64,000 bases of DNA from Pseudoalteromonas luteoviolacea NCIMB 1944 (lineage in GTDB: Bacteria > Pseudomonadota > Gammaproteobacteria > Enterobacterales > Alteromonadaceae). The notes under the pieces were generated by a model. That model did no database searches, was not told the DNA's origin, and worked only from the letters and a program-made list of their open reading frames with translations. The stretch spans positions 62,001 through 126,000 of the forward strand of contig NZ_AUXS01000026.1 in the NCBI RefSeq assembly GCF_001625565.1, in the 5' to 3' direction. Positions within the stretch are counted from its first letter, which is position 1; the number at the start of each line of letters is the position of its first letter. The position numbers were made by a program, and so were the translations under genes. Shown in pieces: positions 10,015 to 20,106 of this stretch.

Positions 10015-10124
10015 TTCTTTCTCTCTTACAAAGCCTTGTTCTACGGCCCTATATTCAATCTGGATCAGTCGTGAGAAGGGACTAAGCCCACAATTGGCCA
10101 GGCAGAAGCTTAGGCTCTATTCAC

Positions 10125-10619
10125 CTAACCCACACTTTTTATTTCACTTGCCCAACAAGCCCACGAAATACTGCGACCTGGAAACGCAATTCGTGAAAAA
10201 GGCCACTGCTCTTGGAGCCAGAATAAGACGGTTTCATATAGCACCTTTTCAAGGTCAATACTGTCATCTCTAATCCATAAATACACCTCACAGTCATAGT
10301 TTGGCGATTGGCTTGGGTCGATATACACAGAACCAAGGCACTTATCCTTTGACTTATTGAATACTGAATAAGCAAATGCCAATCGTGACTCAAACTCCTT
10401 TTTATGCACCTGTAAACTCTCTATATTTTCGTCAAGCGTCATGTCGCTTTTTGGCCACTGTGAACCTGGGCCAAATATTCCTTGCAGTCTTTGCTGGCTC
10501 GACATCACAGCATCAAAGTCAAACTTTGCAACCTGTTCTTCTAACACCACGAAGTAAAAGTCCGCCGAATCAAAATACAATGGTGGATCAAAAGTATCGG
10601 GAATAAAGGGGTTTGTCAT
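10125..10619 (-). CDS. GNAT-like acetyltransferase-type protein
   Basis: 164 aa from the ATG at 10619. The strand 'KCLGSVYIDPS' and the 'EVYLWIRDDS' segment resemble the central strands of GNAT N-acetyltransferases. The Q/R-x-x-G-x-G/A acetyl-CoA loop is not clear, so the protein may be a degenerate family member. It lies just right of the DUF2805-like gene on the same strand. Confidence 0.55.
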   Translation of the reverse strand: MTNPFIPDTFDPPLYFDSADFYFVVLEEQVAKFDFDAVMSSQQRLQGIFGPGSQWPKSDMTLDENIESLQVHKKEFESRLAFAYSVFNKSKDKCLGSVYIDPSQSPNYDCEVYLWIRDDSIDLEKVLYETVLFWLQEQWPFSRIAFPGRSISWACWASEIKSVG

Positions 10620-10848
10620 ATTCAAATATGTCCGTAGTTTTCAACCCTCATAAAATCTGGGTCGTAGTGTTGATATGTCGCAATCTCTTTTTTCACAAAA
10701 TGAACCCTAAGAGCTAGGCGAGTTTATGTCTTTAATTGATTTTATTGCCTACTGTGGCGCATTGACGACCCACAACAATACAATCACTCCAAATAATGAG
10801 CCAACAATAAGCTCAATGCTTAGATAACCCAAGGCATACAAACCTAAA

Positions 10849-12438
10849 TTAAGTCAGTTGGCTCTTTACCTTTGGCATTATTCGCCTACTCACAGGAACG
10901 GTAACTCCTGTAGTCAATATAAGGTTGCCCCCCCCTGATGGTAACTTCTCTAATGATTGAATAAAGCGCTTGTTAACAATAAATGAGCGATGTACCCGTA
11001 AAAACGTGGCTGGTAGCTTCTCTTCCATGACCGCAAGACCCTGATTATGTAAAATGCAGCGGTTATCAGACATCATGATTTCGACATAGTCTCGGGCTCC
11101 CTTTAAACAACATATATAATCACACGAAGTCCACTCTACTTTTTGGCCGTTATTTATTTGGATTTTTGACGGTTGCTGCAACTCATTATACTCATCGAGC
11201 GCTTGTTGTAGACGTTCAGCCCTTGATTGAGCCACTAATTTAAGTGACCTTTCGGTTTTATATGCAATTGCGTGTTGAATGAAGAAAAACAGCAGAAGTG
11301 AAGCCACAAAATAATAAAAATAGATATCCAAGAACTTGTCTGGCTGTATCGCAATTGCACTTGAGAACACCAACAGCGCTATCGCACTTCTGGCCGCAGC
11401 TTCATTTTTCTGAAACGCTTGATAAGCAGCGATTATAAAGCTTATCCACGCAGGCACCTGAATAGCAATCACGGTTTTACTCTCCATTGACTCACCTAAG
11501 TAAATCCCCACAAGCGTTAGCAGCATAGAAAGGAAAAAGTACTTTCGGTGAGCTTTTGTAAGAAAGCTTTTTACAATATGGAGCAATAAACACTGACCAC
11601 TTAATGTGCCCAACAGCAAAATGAACAGTAAGCGAATATCATGATAAGAATAATCATAAGGGATAAGCCCTCTCGATACCTCGGTTAATAACTGTAGAAC
11701 AACGAATAGCGTAAATAAGGGAAGAAGTACATTTCGTTGATTCTTTGACTGTAGGGCCGCTAACGTGCTCGAAAAAATCAAACCAATAACCAAAACGCCT
11801 AGCGGCAGCAACGACGGTAAGTAGTGACGCAGCACCATATTTTGTGGCGAATCGTAGTGTGTAATTATTGCTCGCTGGATAAAACCGCCTAAATTGACAA
11901 TCCCATGATGTGCAGAGAGCTTGATAACTAATTCATTTTGCTGCTTTTTGATCAATTCCAATGGTATATAAATGACCGAATCCATCGCCCCTGCTCGTTC
12001 ACCTTTTTTTTCTACAGAGGGATATCCGTTTCGACCAATTAATTCGCCATTTAAATAAAACTCAGCAGCCGCTTTGGCAGAGAAAAACAGTCCAAGTGGT
12101 TTGTTGATGCCCTTCGTTGTGTCTAAGTCAAAAGTTGCGACTATCCAGGTTAGGCTGTTATTGGGTTCAACTTCACCAAGTGTTGTCTTTTTACAGTTTT
12201 GCCTAGGAATAGCACCAATAGATTGGGTTTCTTGTTTGTCATAACAAACCATAACCTCTTGAATAAAAAGCTTATTAAAACCATTGGCGCTCACACTTGC
12301 TGAAAAAGCACTCCAAATGATCACCAAAAATATAAAACTGATGGCCCTAAACGCCGATAACTTTGGTGTTGCTATGGTTGAGTAATGTGAGCGACTCCTT
12401 TTTACTGCCACTTGCAGAAAAAAACCTACCGCTTGCAT
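10849..12438 (-). CDS. Membrane-bound LytTR transcriptional regulator
   Basis: 529 aa. An N-terminal hydrophobic segment is followed by an extracytoplasmic beta-rich region (about 50-200), about seven transmembrane helices (about 210-400, 7TMR-DISM-like layout), a coiled coil and a C-terminal LytTR DNA-binding domain (about 430-529: 'RDYVEIMM', 'FLRVHRSFIVNKRFIQ'). Divergent from the serine hydrolase gene 75 bp away, which it may regulate. Confidence 0.85.
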   Translation of the reverse strand: MQAVGFFLQVAVKRSRSHYSTIATPKLSAFRAISFIFLVIIWSAFSASVSANGFNKLFIQEVMVCYDKQETQSIGAIPRQNCKKTTLGEVEPNNSLTWIVATFDLDTTKGINKPLGLFFSAKAAAEFYLNGELIGRNGYPSVEKKGERAGAMDSVIYIPLELIKKQQNELVIKLSAHHGIVNLGGFIQRAIITHYDSPQNMVLRHYLPSLLPLGVLVIGLIFSSTLAALQSKNQRNVLLPLFTLFVVLQLLTEVSRGLIPYDYSYHDIRLLFILLLGTLSGQCLLLHIVKSFLTKAHRKYFFLSMLLTLVGIYLGESMESKTVIAIQVPAWISFIIAAYQAFQKNEAAARSAIALLVFSSAIAIQPDKFLDIYFYYFVASLLLFFFIQHAIAYKTERSLKLVAQSRAERLQQALDEYNELQQPSKIQINNGQKVEWTSCDYICCLKGARDYVEIMMSDNRCILHNQGLAVMEEKLPATFLRVHRSFIVNKRFIQSLEKLPSGGGNLILTTGVTVPVSRRIMPKVKSQLT

Positions 12439-12513
12439 ATAAGTGCTAGAAAAATAAGAAGTAATTGTTAATGTCCTTACTAGGTAATAAATCGCTTTAA
12501 GAGGCCTAATTTA

Positions 12514-14055
12514 ATGAACTATATCAAAAAATCAGTTATCACGGGGACCATCTTGTCACAATTACTGTTAACGTCATTATGCGCAAGTGCAAAGTTAAAA
12601 CATGAACAAATAGATGCTCTTGTTGAAAAAGCACAGGTTGAGCTTAATGTTCCAGGAATAGCCTTAGCTATTGTTAAAGGTGACGAAGTCATCCACGCAA
12701 AAGGCTATGGGGTTCAGTCAATCGATAGCAACACACCTACTAGCACAGACACTTTGTTTCAAGTTGGTTCTATTTCTAAATCCTTTAGAACCGCTGCGCT
12801 TTCACTACTTGTTGACCAAAATAAAATAGGCTGGGATGACAAAGTCATTGACTATCTCCCCCACTTTAGAATGTATGATCCGTGGGTAACGCAAGAATTT
12901 ACAATTCGAGATTTATTATCCCACCGATCAGGCTTACCGCTCGGCGCGGGAGACTTGCTGCAGTGGCCGGACGCTCGAGCGACGCCAGATGAAATCATCA
13001 AGGCATTACGTTACCTGAAACCTGAGAGTTCATTTAGATCAGAGTATGCATACGACAACTTGATGTATATTGTCGCCGAGGAGATCATCCGCGTTGTCAC
13101 TAGAATGCCTTGGCATAAATATGTCGAAAAAGCGCTGATTTCTCCACTCCAAATGACAGGCTGTGTTGCAAGTCCGTCGCGTATCTCGGAACCAAGCAAA
13201 CGCGCCACTGCGCATATGGAAGTAAATGGTGAACTAAAAACCACCTTTTTTAAAGATGACGATTTAGTGAATTGCGATATTTTGGGCATGGCAAAGTGGG
13301 CGCAATTGTTCCTTGCCAAAGGCAAGTTACCGAATGGCCAAGTACTCATTTCAGAACAACAGCTGCAAGAGATGTGGAAGCCAGTTACATTGCAAAAAGT
13401 GCCTTACATGGCCAAGAAATACTCGCAAACTCATTTCCAAGCTTATGGTCTAGGTTGGCGATTAAAAGATTTTCATGGTCATTTGCATGTCTCTCACGGT
13501 GGTGCCGTACAGGGAATGACGTCTCATATCGCTTTTTTACCGGAAAAGGACCTTGCAGTTATTGCACTCACCAATCAATGGTCAAGAGCTGCACAAGGGC
13601 TGACTGCAACGATATTAGAAAGCTATATAGAGGAGCAACCAACAAATTACATAGACCTCTATATCGAAGGTAATGCCCGCTACAAAGCGTATAAAAAGCA
13701 GCAAAAAAACGACAGTGAGCCAACTTCAGTTAATGCAGCAATACCGCCTTTAGATATCAATCAATATGCGGGGACTTATCATGATGATTGGTATGGTAAA
13801 GTATACGTCAAGGTATCCGGACCCAAGCTCAAAATTAAGTTTTCTCGAAGTGAAGCACTAAGCGGCTTTCTTACTCACCTAGAAGGAAACCGATTTGTTG
13901 CCAAGTGGACTGATCGAACGCTCAACGCGGATGCATACGTCAATTTTGAAGTGGATTTTAAAGGCAGTATTACAGGGTTAAAAATGAAGGCAGTGAGTCG
14001 TAGTACTGACTTTTCGTATAATTTCCACGATTTGAACTTAAAAAAGAAATTCTAA
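12514..14055 (+). CDS. Secreted serine hydrolase (class C beta-lactamase fold)
   Basis: 513 aa with a signal peptide (about 1-26). Active-site signatures of the AmpC/DD-peptidase/esterase group are present: S-x-x-K in 'VGSISKSF', Y-x-N in 'YAYDNL', and the HGG triad in 'VSHGGAVQG'. A C-terminal beta domain of about 110 residues follows ('YAGTYHDDWYGKVYV'), common in esterase or peptidase members. Most such proteins are not antibiotic-resistance enzymes. Divergent from the LytTR gene. Confidence 0.87.
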   Translation: MNYIKKSVITGTILSQLLLTSLCASAKLKHEQIDALVEKAQVELNVPGIALAIVKGDEVIHAKGYGVQSIDSNTPTSTDTLFQVGSISKSFRTAALSLLVDQNKIGWDDKVIDYLPHFRMYDPWVTQEFTIRDLLSHRSGLPLGAGDLLQWPDARATPDEIIKALRYLKPESSFRSEYAYDNLMYIVAEEIIRVVTRMPWHKYVEKALISPLQMTGCVASPSRISEPSKRATAHMEVNGELKTTFFKDDDLVNCDILGMAKWAQLFLAKGKLPNGQVLISEQQLQEMWKPVTLQKVPYMAKKYSQTHFQAYGLGWRLKDFHGHLHVSHGGAVQGMTSHIAFLPEKDLAVIALTNQWSRAAQGLTATILESYIEEQPTNYIDLYIEGNARYKAYKKQQKNDSEPTSVNAAIPPLDINQYAGTYHDDWYGKVYVKVSGPKLKIKFSRSEALSGFLTHLEGNRFVAKWTDRTLNADAYVNFEVDFKGSITGLKMKAVSRSTDFSYNFHDLNLKKKF

Positions 14056-14171
14056 CACGCACTGGGCCCAACGGACTTAATGTATAGCGAAGTTGGAAGC
14101 TGCGCTAGGCTTTTCAGATTCAAGAAACTTCCATTGGTGTCTTAATATGTCGACAGCTTCACTCTCGGCGT

Positions 14172-14912
14172 TCAACGACATATCTTCTGAGCATGCCCTT
14201 GAGGGTGAGCTGCATGTTGGCATTGCACTAAATCAGCGCTATGCAACTGAACAGGCGGATGCATACAAGGTAAAGTATGTCCTTGAGGGTGACATGCCAC
14301 TGCGCCCCAAGGGCCTGAACAAAGATGCTTACACGGTGTAAAGTCGCCATTTGGATGAGGCTGCACAAAATGAGAACAATTAACCTTGTCCCCACTAGGA
14401 TGTGCAGCATGACCACAGGGTGTAGTAACCGTTTTACACTGCCTACTGCCACCTAAACAATTGAGTATATTCTGTGCTCTTTGACTGCCCGAAGGGTAAC
14501 CACCAGCTGAAAAATGGCCAGCATTGGCATGATCCAAGATAGTTCTATTAATGTCGTAATTGAGTCCAATTGATGCTAATTTTCTCGCCGCCCAGCAATC
14601 GGCTTCAAGCTCTTGCTTGGCCGTACCGCCATAAAACCTCTCTAGCTGTCCTAAACGGGAGGTATGTCCAACAAGGTGATGCGCACATTCATGAGCAAGT
14701 GTGAACACTCTTGAGACTGTCCAGTTTTGCATTGCTTTGGGATCAATATGGATGTATTTGTTTCCTATTTGGTCGGTCCTTGCGGTTGCAACTTGCGCGT
14801 CGGGACCAACTACAACTGGTAAGCCGCAAAAATCATCATAGCCTGCAAATATGCCAGCTTTACTTTGCAGTGCATAGCAAAACAAAAAAAGGAAAATCAA
14901 ACAATTTCTCAT
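14172..14912 (-). CDS. Secreted putative zinc peptidase with Cys/His-repeat tail
   Basis: 246 aa with a signal peptide (1-19). An HExxH zinc motif (HECAHH, about residue 90) is followed by 'ELEADCWAARKLA', giving the gluzincin-style E-x-x-x-D third ligand. The last 90 residues carry at least five C-x-H units ('PCGHAAHP', 'NCSHF', 'PCKHLC', 'PCMHP', 'QCQHAAHP') that may bind metal. I know no standard family with this tail. Confidence 0.65.
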   Translation of the reverse strand: MRNCLIFLFLFCYALQSKAGIFAGYDDFCGLPVVVGPDAQVATARTDQIGNKYIHIDPKAMQNWTVSRVFTLAHECAHHLVGHTSRLGQLERFYGGTAKQELEADCWAARKLASIGLNYDINRTILDHANAGHFSAGGYPSGSQRAQNILNCLGGSRQCKTVTTPCGHAAHPSGDKVNCSHFVQPHPNGDFTPCKHLCSGPWGAVACHPQGHTLPCMHPPVQLHSADLVQCQHAAHPQGHAQKICR

Positions 14913-15274
14913 ACCTACCGACCTTATAAAAAGTCTAGGCTCAAATAATCATCAGGTGTGTTTTTGTCGCGCTCACCCGCTCCAAAGCCATACCTTATTT
15001 ACTATCACCTCTTAGACGCCAGTAAGTATAGTCTGCTACTCTTCCTTTGTTTGACTTTAGCTCACAATCACAAGCAGTAAACTCAATTTCCACCACTCAA
15101 GATAGCTTGTTCATGAAATAAAAATTAAGCTGTGCAAGCTGTCTTTTGCATGGATTGATGATTAATAAACAGTACTAAGTCTTTCATCGATTTGACCTTC
15201 TCAAAATATAGAAAGGCTCTTTATTGAGCTATTAGATCTGCCAAACTTTTGAGAAATTTGGTTTAGCAGCTCTA
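14913..15274. other. Intergenic region at the change from mixed-strand genes to the minus-strand run
   Basis: No gene is visible in these 362 bases. There is no clear attC, tRNA or integrase. This is the left boundary of the long block of minus-strand genes. Confidence 0.5.
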
Positions 15275-15919
15275 TCAAAGGGAAAGGTAATATTCAGCAT
15301 AAAAGCTTTCCATAAAATATAAAGCGTCTTCTTCAGACCAGCGGTGCTCTTCCTCAATAAGGTTTTTGAGTTTCTGCTGAAACTCCGATGTGCCTTTAAA
15401 CGCTTGGAACTTTCTCGCCTTGTATTTTGCGAATTCTTCACCACTTAAATTTAAAAATTCAACGACTGTTCCCTTATTTACCCGAATCACAATATATTCT
15501 TCGTAACTCGATCCATATCCCATGTGCACTAACCTCGTTCGCTTTCCATGAGGGACAACCAGCGCGCCAGAATACCAGTTTGCTTTAACCACCTTACTGC
15601 CTGGAAACAACTCATGCAGAATACTTTTAGTTTCGTCGCGCTGCTGCGCCTTATGGTAAAGGTCAATCGTGACATCCGTAAGCAGCAAGGCCCCCGCTTC
15701 AACTTTCCAAGAAGCTAAGTAACCCCGTCAATTTGCAGTCGAGATCGATATATTGTCAGGCTGCTGCCAATTTATTTTAGCAAGGTAGTTTTTCAGCGGA
15801 TTGGTATGTAACCGATACTCAATATTTTTAATTGTGATCGAGTCCGGAATTTGCCCCGTTGCAAAGCACTTTAGCGATACGGATATCATCAATAAAATTA
15901 ATAAATTAAAAATTTTCAT
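15275..15919 (-). pseudogene. Secreted hypothetical protein interrupted by an in-frame TGA
   Basis: Two open stretches, 15728-15919 (63 aa with signal peptide) and 15275-15688 (137 aa), lie in the same frame and are separated by a single TGA followed by open reading 'RGYLASWKVEAGA'. I remember relatives having 'TANWRGY' here, so TGG (Trp) has probably become TGA. Intact length would be 214 aa. The start ATG overlaps the stop of the upstream NADAR gene (ATGA), indicating translational coupling. A sequencing error is the main alternative. Confidence 0.75.
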
Positions 15920-16614
15920 AAAGCCTCTTTAGCCCCTGCTTTATCAGCAAGCCTGTCTCTCACTTCCATCAGTGCAAATCCCAATAAATTGAGACCTTTC
16001 CATGAGTCAGGGTTTTCAGATGCTGGATTATCTTGTACCAACCCTATACCCCATATTTTGTCTACAGGACTCGCTTCAACCAAAACTCGGTTACCGGTAC
16101 TAAGCAAAAAAGCCTTTAAGTCGGCGTTTTGAGAAAACTTCGCCAGATTAGCATTGACGACTATCTCGAAACGTTTTTCGTCCCATAGAGTTTGTTCGAA
16201 CCCAAGCACCTCACGACCAATCGCCTTCGCTTTTGCTGGGCTTCGGGCACTAAGCACCTTCTCACAAGCATCATAATCACCAAATAGCTTAGCTTTGTGA
16301 TACATCATGTAATGCTCAGCGGTGAAAAATTCATTCCCATCTTCTTGAAACTTTGATTCATACCACTGACTGAAACAGCTCTTTGATACTTGTCCGCTTT
16401 TTTCTTGATGCCCCCAGAAAAAAACATACTTAACTTTATTTCCCTGATTGACAAAGTCAGCCAGTTTTTCTTTCGTTCTAACTTTCAAATTTCTTCTCAA
16501 ACTTAACGTATTAACGCGTTTCACAAACCGGCTAGACAAGTGGCTAAATCCAATCGCCTTAAGCACGGTAAATATGTTTTTAAAACATAACCAGAAGCCT
16601 GTTCTTAGGCTCAC
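15916..16614 (-). CDS. NADAR family protein (YbiA-like)
   Basis: 232 aa. From about residue 65 it has the NADAR signature: 'FFTAEHYMMYHKAKLFGD', 'ARSPAKAKAIGR', 'VEASPVDKIWGIG' and 'NLLGFALMEVRDRL'. NADAR enzymes are N-glycosidases acting on riboflavin intermediates or removing ADP-ribose from guanine in DarT-type toxin-antitoxin pairs. The N-terminal 60 residues are a basic extension; the true start may be internal. It overlaps the next gene by ATGA. No DarT toxin is adjacent. Confidence 0.87.
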   Translation of the reverse strand: MSLRTGFWLCFKNIFTVLKAIGFSHLSSRFVKRVNTLSLRRNLKVRTKEKLADFVNQGNKVKYVFFWGHQEKSGQVSKSCFSQWYESKFQEDGNEFFTAEHYMMYHKAKLFGDYDACEKVLSARSPAKAKAIGREVLGFEQTLWDEKRFEIVVNANLAKFSQNADLKAFLLSTGNRVLVEASPVDKIWGIGLVQDNPASENPDSWKGLNLLGFALMEVRDRLADKAGAKEAL

Positions 16615-16699
16615 TTAACTGGGAACCAGACACTAAAATTGAAGCAGCTGCTATCTATACTTCGTCATTAATTTTGTACTTGGAGTGTGGCTTTAAGTT

Positions 16700-17185
16700 C
16701 TACCTCAATGAACCGAGCTGTAAAGACTCAAACTCATCCATTGAATTTCTAGTAGAAACACCTAGTTGGGATAGCACAGAGTTTATGGCCAGCTGACCTT
16801 GGGGGTTTTGATAGTACTGATTTAAGTTTGAGCACCACTTAATTTCAGTTTTCAACGGCCCTAACACTGTTTCACCATTAGCATAAAGCACTGCTGACTG
16901 TGCGCCTACGCTACCAAAATAGTCACTTTCAATATAGGCAAATGTTTTAGTAATAGATTCACTTTGAAGCAGTTCGTGAAGTGAAGAAGAGAGTTTCAAA
17001 AACTCTGGATAGGGAGCATCTTTTTCAGAATTTACAAGCTCGTTTATGTCATCTAACAGCTCATCTGATACTTGGATAAGTGAATACCCTTGTCTGAGAT
17101 CCACTTTTTTTGCGACTACCCAGTTTGATGTGATTTTAGTAATAGCATCACTCTTACCCACAATTGCGTGTATCACATAACCCAT
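16700..17185 (-). CDS. Hypothetical protein, 161 aa
   Basis: Soluble protein with GAGGAA upstream. It opens 'MGYVIHAIVGK' and continues with alternating strands and helices. No motif recognised. Its size, isolation and acidic character resemble immunity-type accessory proteins, but this is only an impression. Confidence 0.6.
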   Translation of the reverse strand: MGYVIHAIVGKSDAITKITSNWVVAKKVDLRQGYSLIQVSDELLDDINELVNSEKDAPYPEFLKLSSSLHELLQSESITKTFAYIESDYFGSVGAQSAVLYANGETVLGPLKTEIKWCSNLNQYYQNPQGQLAINSVLSQLGVSTRNSMDEFESLQLGSLR

Positions 17186-17339
17186 AGCCTAATTCCTCAA
17201 AAAATATATAACCACCTTAATATTAAGTGCTCAACTCGCCTTCTCTTCTCACTTTATCTTGTCTTATAGCTCATAGTTAACAGTGAATAAAAGGCGTTAA
17301 GAAAGCCGAACATACATTCGGCCAATTTAGACTGCTGGA

Positions 17340-17687
17340 TTAAAAGTAGGTTTCTTGAAGGGCAACAAAATCCACTTCACAACTGTTGTCAACTTTGGAA
17401 AATATGCGCATTTTTTTACCAGACATCTGTGCAGCCAATATAACACTCAACATATGATTGACAGACGCTTCAGTCTTTTTGCTATAAGTAATAATCCCAA
17501 ATGGTCTTTCACTTTCTTTACAGCCTGGCGTTCCAAGTGTAGAACCTTTTTCAAAGTACACTTTCACAGACTTATTATCAGAAAAGTCATACACCTTTGT
17601 GCCTACCACTTTACCAAACGCAATATCGCCAGCGAGTACATTCATGGAACATGATAATGCCCCTAATAACAGTATCTTTTTAAACAT
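17340..17687 (-). CDS. Small secreted protein, paralogue of the gene at 29440
   Basis: 115 aa from the ATG at 17687, which begins a clean signal peptide (1-19, 'NVLAGD'); the longer frame adds an implausible leader. Two cysteines lie in the mature part. The core 'VNHMLSVILAAQMSGKKMRI' matches 'VDQILSVLLAAQKSGGSIQV' of the gene at 29440, so the two are related. Function unknown. Confidence 0.65.
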   Translation of the reverse strand: MFKKILLLGALSCSMNVLAGDIAFGKVVGTKVYDFSDNKSVKVYFEKGSTLGTPGCKESERPFGIITYSKKTEASVNHMLSVILAAQMSGKKMRIFSKVDNSCEVDFVALQETYF

Positions 17688-17735
17688 TATTTTTTCTACC
17701 TGTCTTAAATTGGGGCACATTATAACGTACGGCAC

Positions 17736-18040
17736 ATGAGGAAAAAAGTTAATTAGAGCGAAATGGTATTAAGGTTTTCATAATTTGCTATCATCGTTTA
17801 TGCACTGTGTAATTGTGCGTGTTTTATTAACAAGACGAGGTAGCGTTTAGGCCGTTGCATTAACCAATCACATTCGTGCAACCTTTTGCTTGTGAATAGG
17901 CGCTCCCCAGCAATAAGGACAATGATACAATATATTCAACCATGGGCTCCGTTCGTTGTGTTGTGAGCTGTAACTATTAGCTAATACAAAGCAATAAAAT
18001 ATGGTTTGACACCACCTTATTATGGCTTTGCATTTAAAAT
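17736..18040. other. Intergenic region without a visible gene
   Basis: About 300 A/T-rich bases with no convincing ORF. There are short attC-like words only (GTTTAGGC near 17846), too weak to call a site. Confidence 0.4.
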
Positions 18041-18484
18041 TTAATATGCAATATTTTCTATAAATTCTTTTAATCTAATTTCATTTCGCTTTGCGTTTTT
18101 TCCTGAAAATACCAACTCATTTTTCTCTATGGAACTTTTAAACCTTGATAAAATAGACTTTTGATACTCAGTCAACTCCCTGACTTTACTAGAACTATAG
18201 ATTATTCTAGCTTCTTGGAAAATAATACCATCAATAAACTGTTGAGCGGACCCGGCCCCGTCCGCCAATATTTTTTCTCTTAGCTTTAGTAAAAATTCTA
18301 ACCTTTCAACAGTTAAAACACTCAGGTATTGAAAAAACTCTTCTTTAAGTTTTGCTTCATACTCTAAAGCGATGCCTCTTTCATTTGGCGATAAACTATC
18401 TAGATATTCTTTGGATGGTGTACTGGGTTTACTGGCGAAACTACAGACACTGACTACCAAAAAAACAAGCATAAAGCATTTCAT
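18041..18484 (-). CDS. Secreted helical hypothetical protein
   Basis: 147 aa with GGTGAA upstream and a signal peptide (1-17). The mature part is charged and almost wholly helical ('KEYLDSLSPNERGIALEYEAKLKEEFF'-like), suggesting a helical bundle. No family recognised. Confidence 0.6.
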   Translation of the reverse strand: MKCFMLVFLVVSVCSFASKPSTPSKEYLDSLSPNERGIALEYEAKLKEEFFQYLSVLTVERLEFLLKLREKILADGAGSAQQFIDGIIFQEARIIYSSSKVRELTEYQKSILSRFKSSIEKNELVFSGKNAKRNEIRLKEFIENIAY

Positions 18485-18625
18485 ATTTCACCATTCGTAT
18501 ATAACCCCCAATAAACAGGGTGTAAACAGTCAAAATCGACAGGTCTGGTTTCACCATAGACTGACAATCACTAATAATTGCAAAGCCATACAAGCTATTT
18601 GAGTGCGCGTGACCATAAGTGCTCG

Positions 18626-19834
18626 TTAAGTACCCTGCCTCACTTTTAAAAATGAATCTAAAATCGCAAAAGTGAAATTTTGAAATTCAGACTCACAATG
18701 CTCGTTTACGCCGCAATTTGCAAATGCGGTAATACTTACATCGCCATCGGGAATATAAATGTTTTGAGTAAAATAGCCAAACTCAGTGCCCCCATGGTGA
18801 TAAAATGTCTTACCTCTCACTTTCTCCACCCAGACTCCAAGCCCATAATGAAAATCAGAAGAAGAATAAAAACGCGGCCCCCAAGACTCAACGAGGTTCT
18901 TTTCTCCTATCATTGTCGCTCTTACGCTGCGACTAACGATACTGTTATCATGCACTATAGCTCTTAATAGTTTTGCCATATCACTAACACTTGAAGCCAA
19001 GGGTGCGTCTGAGGTCGCGGTTGTGCCTATAATTTCTTTTGTATCTACCCAGACATTCATAGGCAGTGGAAACGCTGGATCTGCATCATTTATAAAAAAT
19101 CCGGAAGCCAATTTCGGCTTGTGCTTTTCAACACCTTTTGAATAGCTAGATGTCATTTTAAGTGGCATGAGTATCTTATTTCTGATCGCAACAGAGGGAT
19201 GCTGCTTTAATACTCGCTCTAAAATGACTCCGGCCAAAGCATATCCAGTATTCGAGTAAGCATACGCTTTCCCGGGCTTAAAATTAGCGGGTTGGTTCAA
19301 GGCGAAACCCAAAGGAAATATGTCTGTTGTGACTTTATCTTTTTGAGCGAATTGCGCTTTGAAAAAGGCATAATCGCTGACATCGTTATATTCAAAAATG
19401 CCACTTGTGTGATTTAGCAGCTGCCTTATTGTCATTTGTTCTGAATGCTGAATTTGCCTAAGCAATTGACGATCCAAGTATGTACTGATGGAAACGTCTA
19501 AGTTTATCACACCTTCATCTGCCAACATGGCAACCAACAATGCAGTTAACTTTTTACCTGCACTCCCATTGGGTATGACAATATCCGTTGTCATTGGCTC
19601 CTTTTTTTCCAAGTCTTTAAAGCCTGCACTTCCGATATAAACATCGCTTTTTGATGTAACCAGTAAAACAGCTCCAGGAATGTGCTCAGATATGAGGTTA
19701 TCTAGCATAGGCTGATATTTACTATGATAATCAACTTTTTGGTACAGGCCGCTGTTTGCCATAACCTTGCAGGGAAATATAAAGTGAATGCTAATTAGCA
19801 GTACTAAAAAGGCATTTTTATTCATTAAGTTCAT
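18626..19834 (-). CDS. Secreted serine hydrolase (beta-lactamase fold)
   Basis: 402 aa from the ATG at 19834 (CGGAG upstream, directly before a signal peptide); the longer frame to 19987 is not supported. It contains S-x-x-K as 'GSAGKKL', Y-x-N as 'YAYSNTGYA' and 'HHGGTEFG'. It is not a close copy of the 513-aa paralogue at 12514 and lacks its C-terminal extra domain. Likely a periplasmic esterase or peptidase. Confidence 0.85.
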   Translation of the reverse strand: MNLMNKNAFLVLLISIHFIFPCKVMANSGLYQKVDYHSKYQPMLDNLISEHIPGAVLLVTSKSDVYIGSAGFKDLEKKEPMTTDIVIPNGSAGKKLTALLVAMLADEGVINLDVSISTYLDRQLLRQIQHSEQMTIRQLLNHTSGIFEYNDVSDYAFFKAQFAQKDKVTTDIFPLGFALNQPANFKPGKAYAYSNTGYALAGVILERVLKQHPSVAIRNKILMPLKMTSSYSKGVEKHKPKLASGFFINDADPAFPLPMNVWVDTKEIIGTTATSDAPLASSVSDMAKLLRAIVHDNSIVSRSVRATMIGEKNLVESWGPRFYSSSDFHYGLGVWVEKVRGKTFYHHGGTEFGYFTQNIYIPDGDVSITAFANCGVNEHCESEFQNFTFAILDSFLKVRQGT

Positions 19835-20106
19835 CCATGACTCCGAGGTTTCTATCCGAGAAATGCTAATATTTGCTCCTAAATAGCACAAGCCAAGCAT
19901 CTTACCCTTTGGCTCAACGGCATTGACTAAATGTATTTTACTTAGTTTGAAACCAAATACCTTCCCAAAATGAAATTCTGAAAACACGAATAAAATCCAA
20001 CCAAAACAACAAACCCATGTGGTCTATTGCCCGGCACACTAGCAAAGATGAAATACGGCGGGACGCGTATTCAGTGAATGCACTTATTCATTGCTCTACA
20101 CAAAAC

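Noticed and set aside
12514..14055. Antibiotic-resistance beta-lactamase
   Set aside because: Motifs are shared with esterases and DD-peptidases and the extra C-terminal domain is typical of those; no evidence for resistance. The same holds for the gene at 18626.
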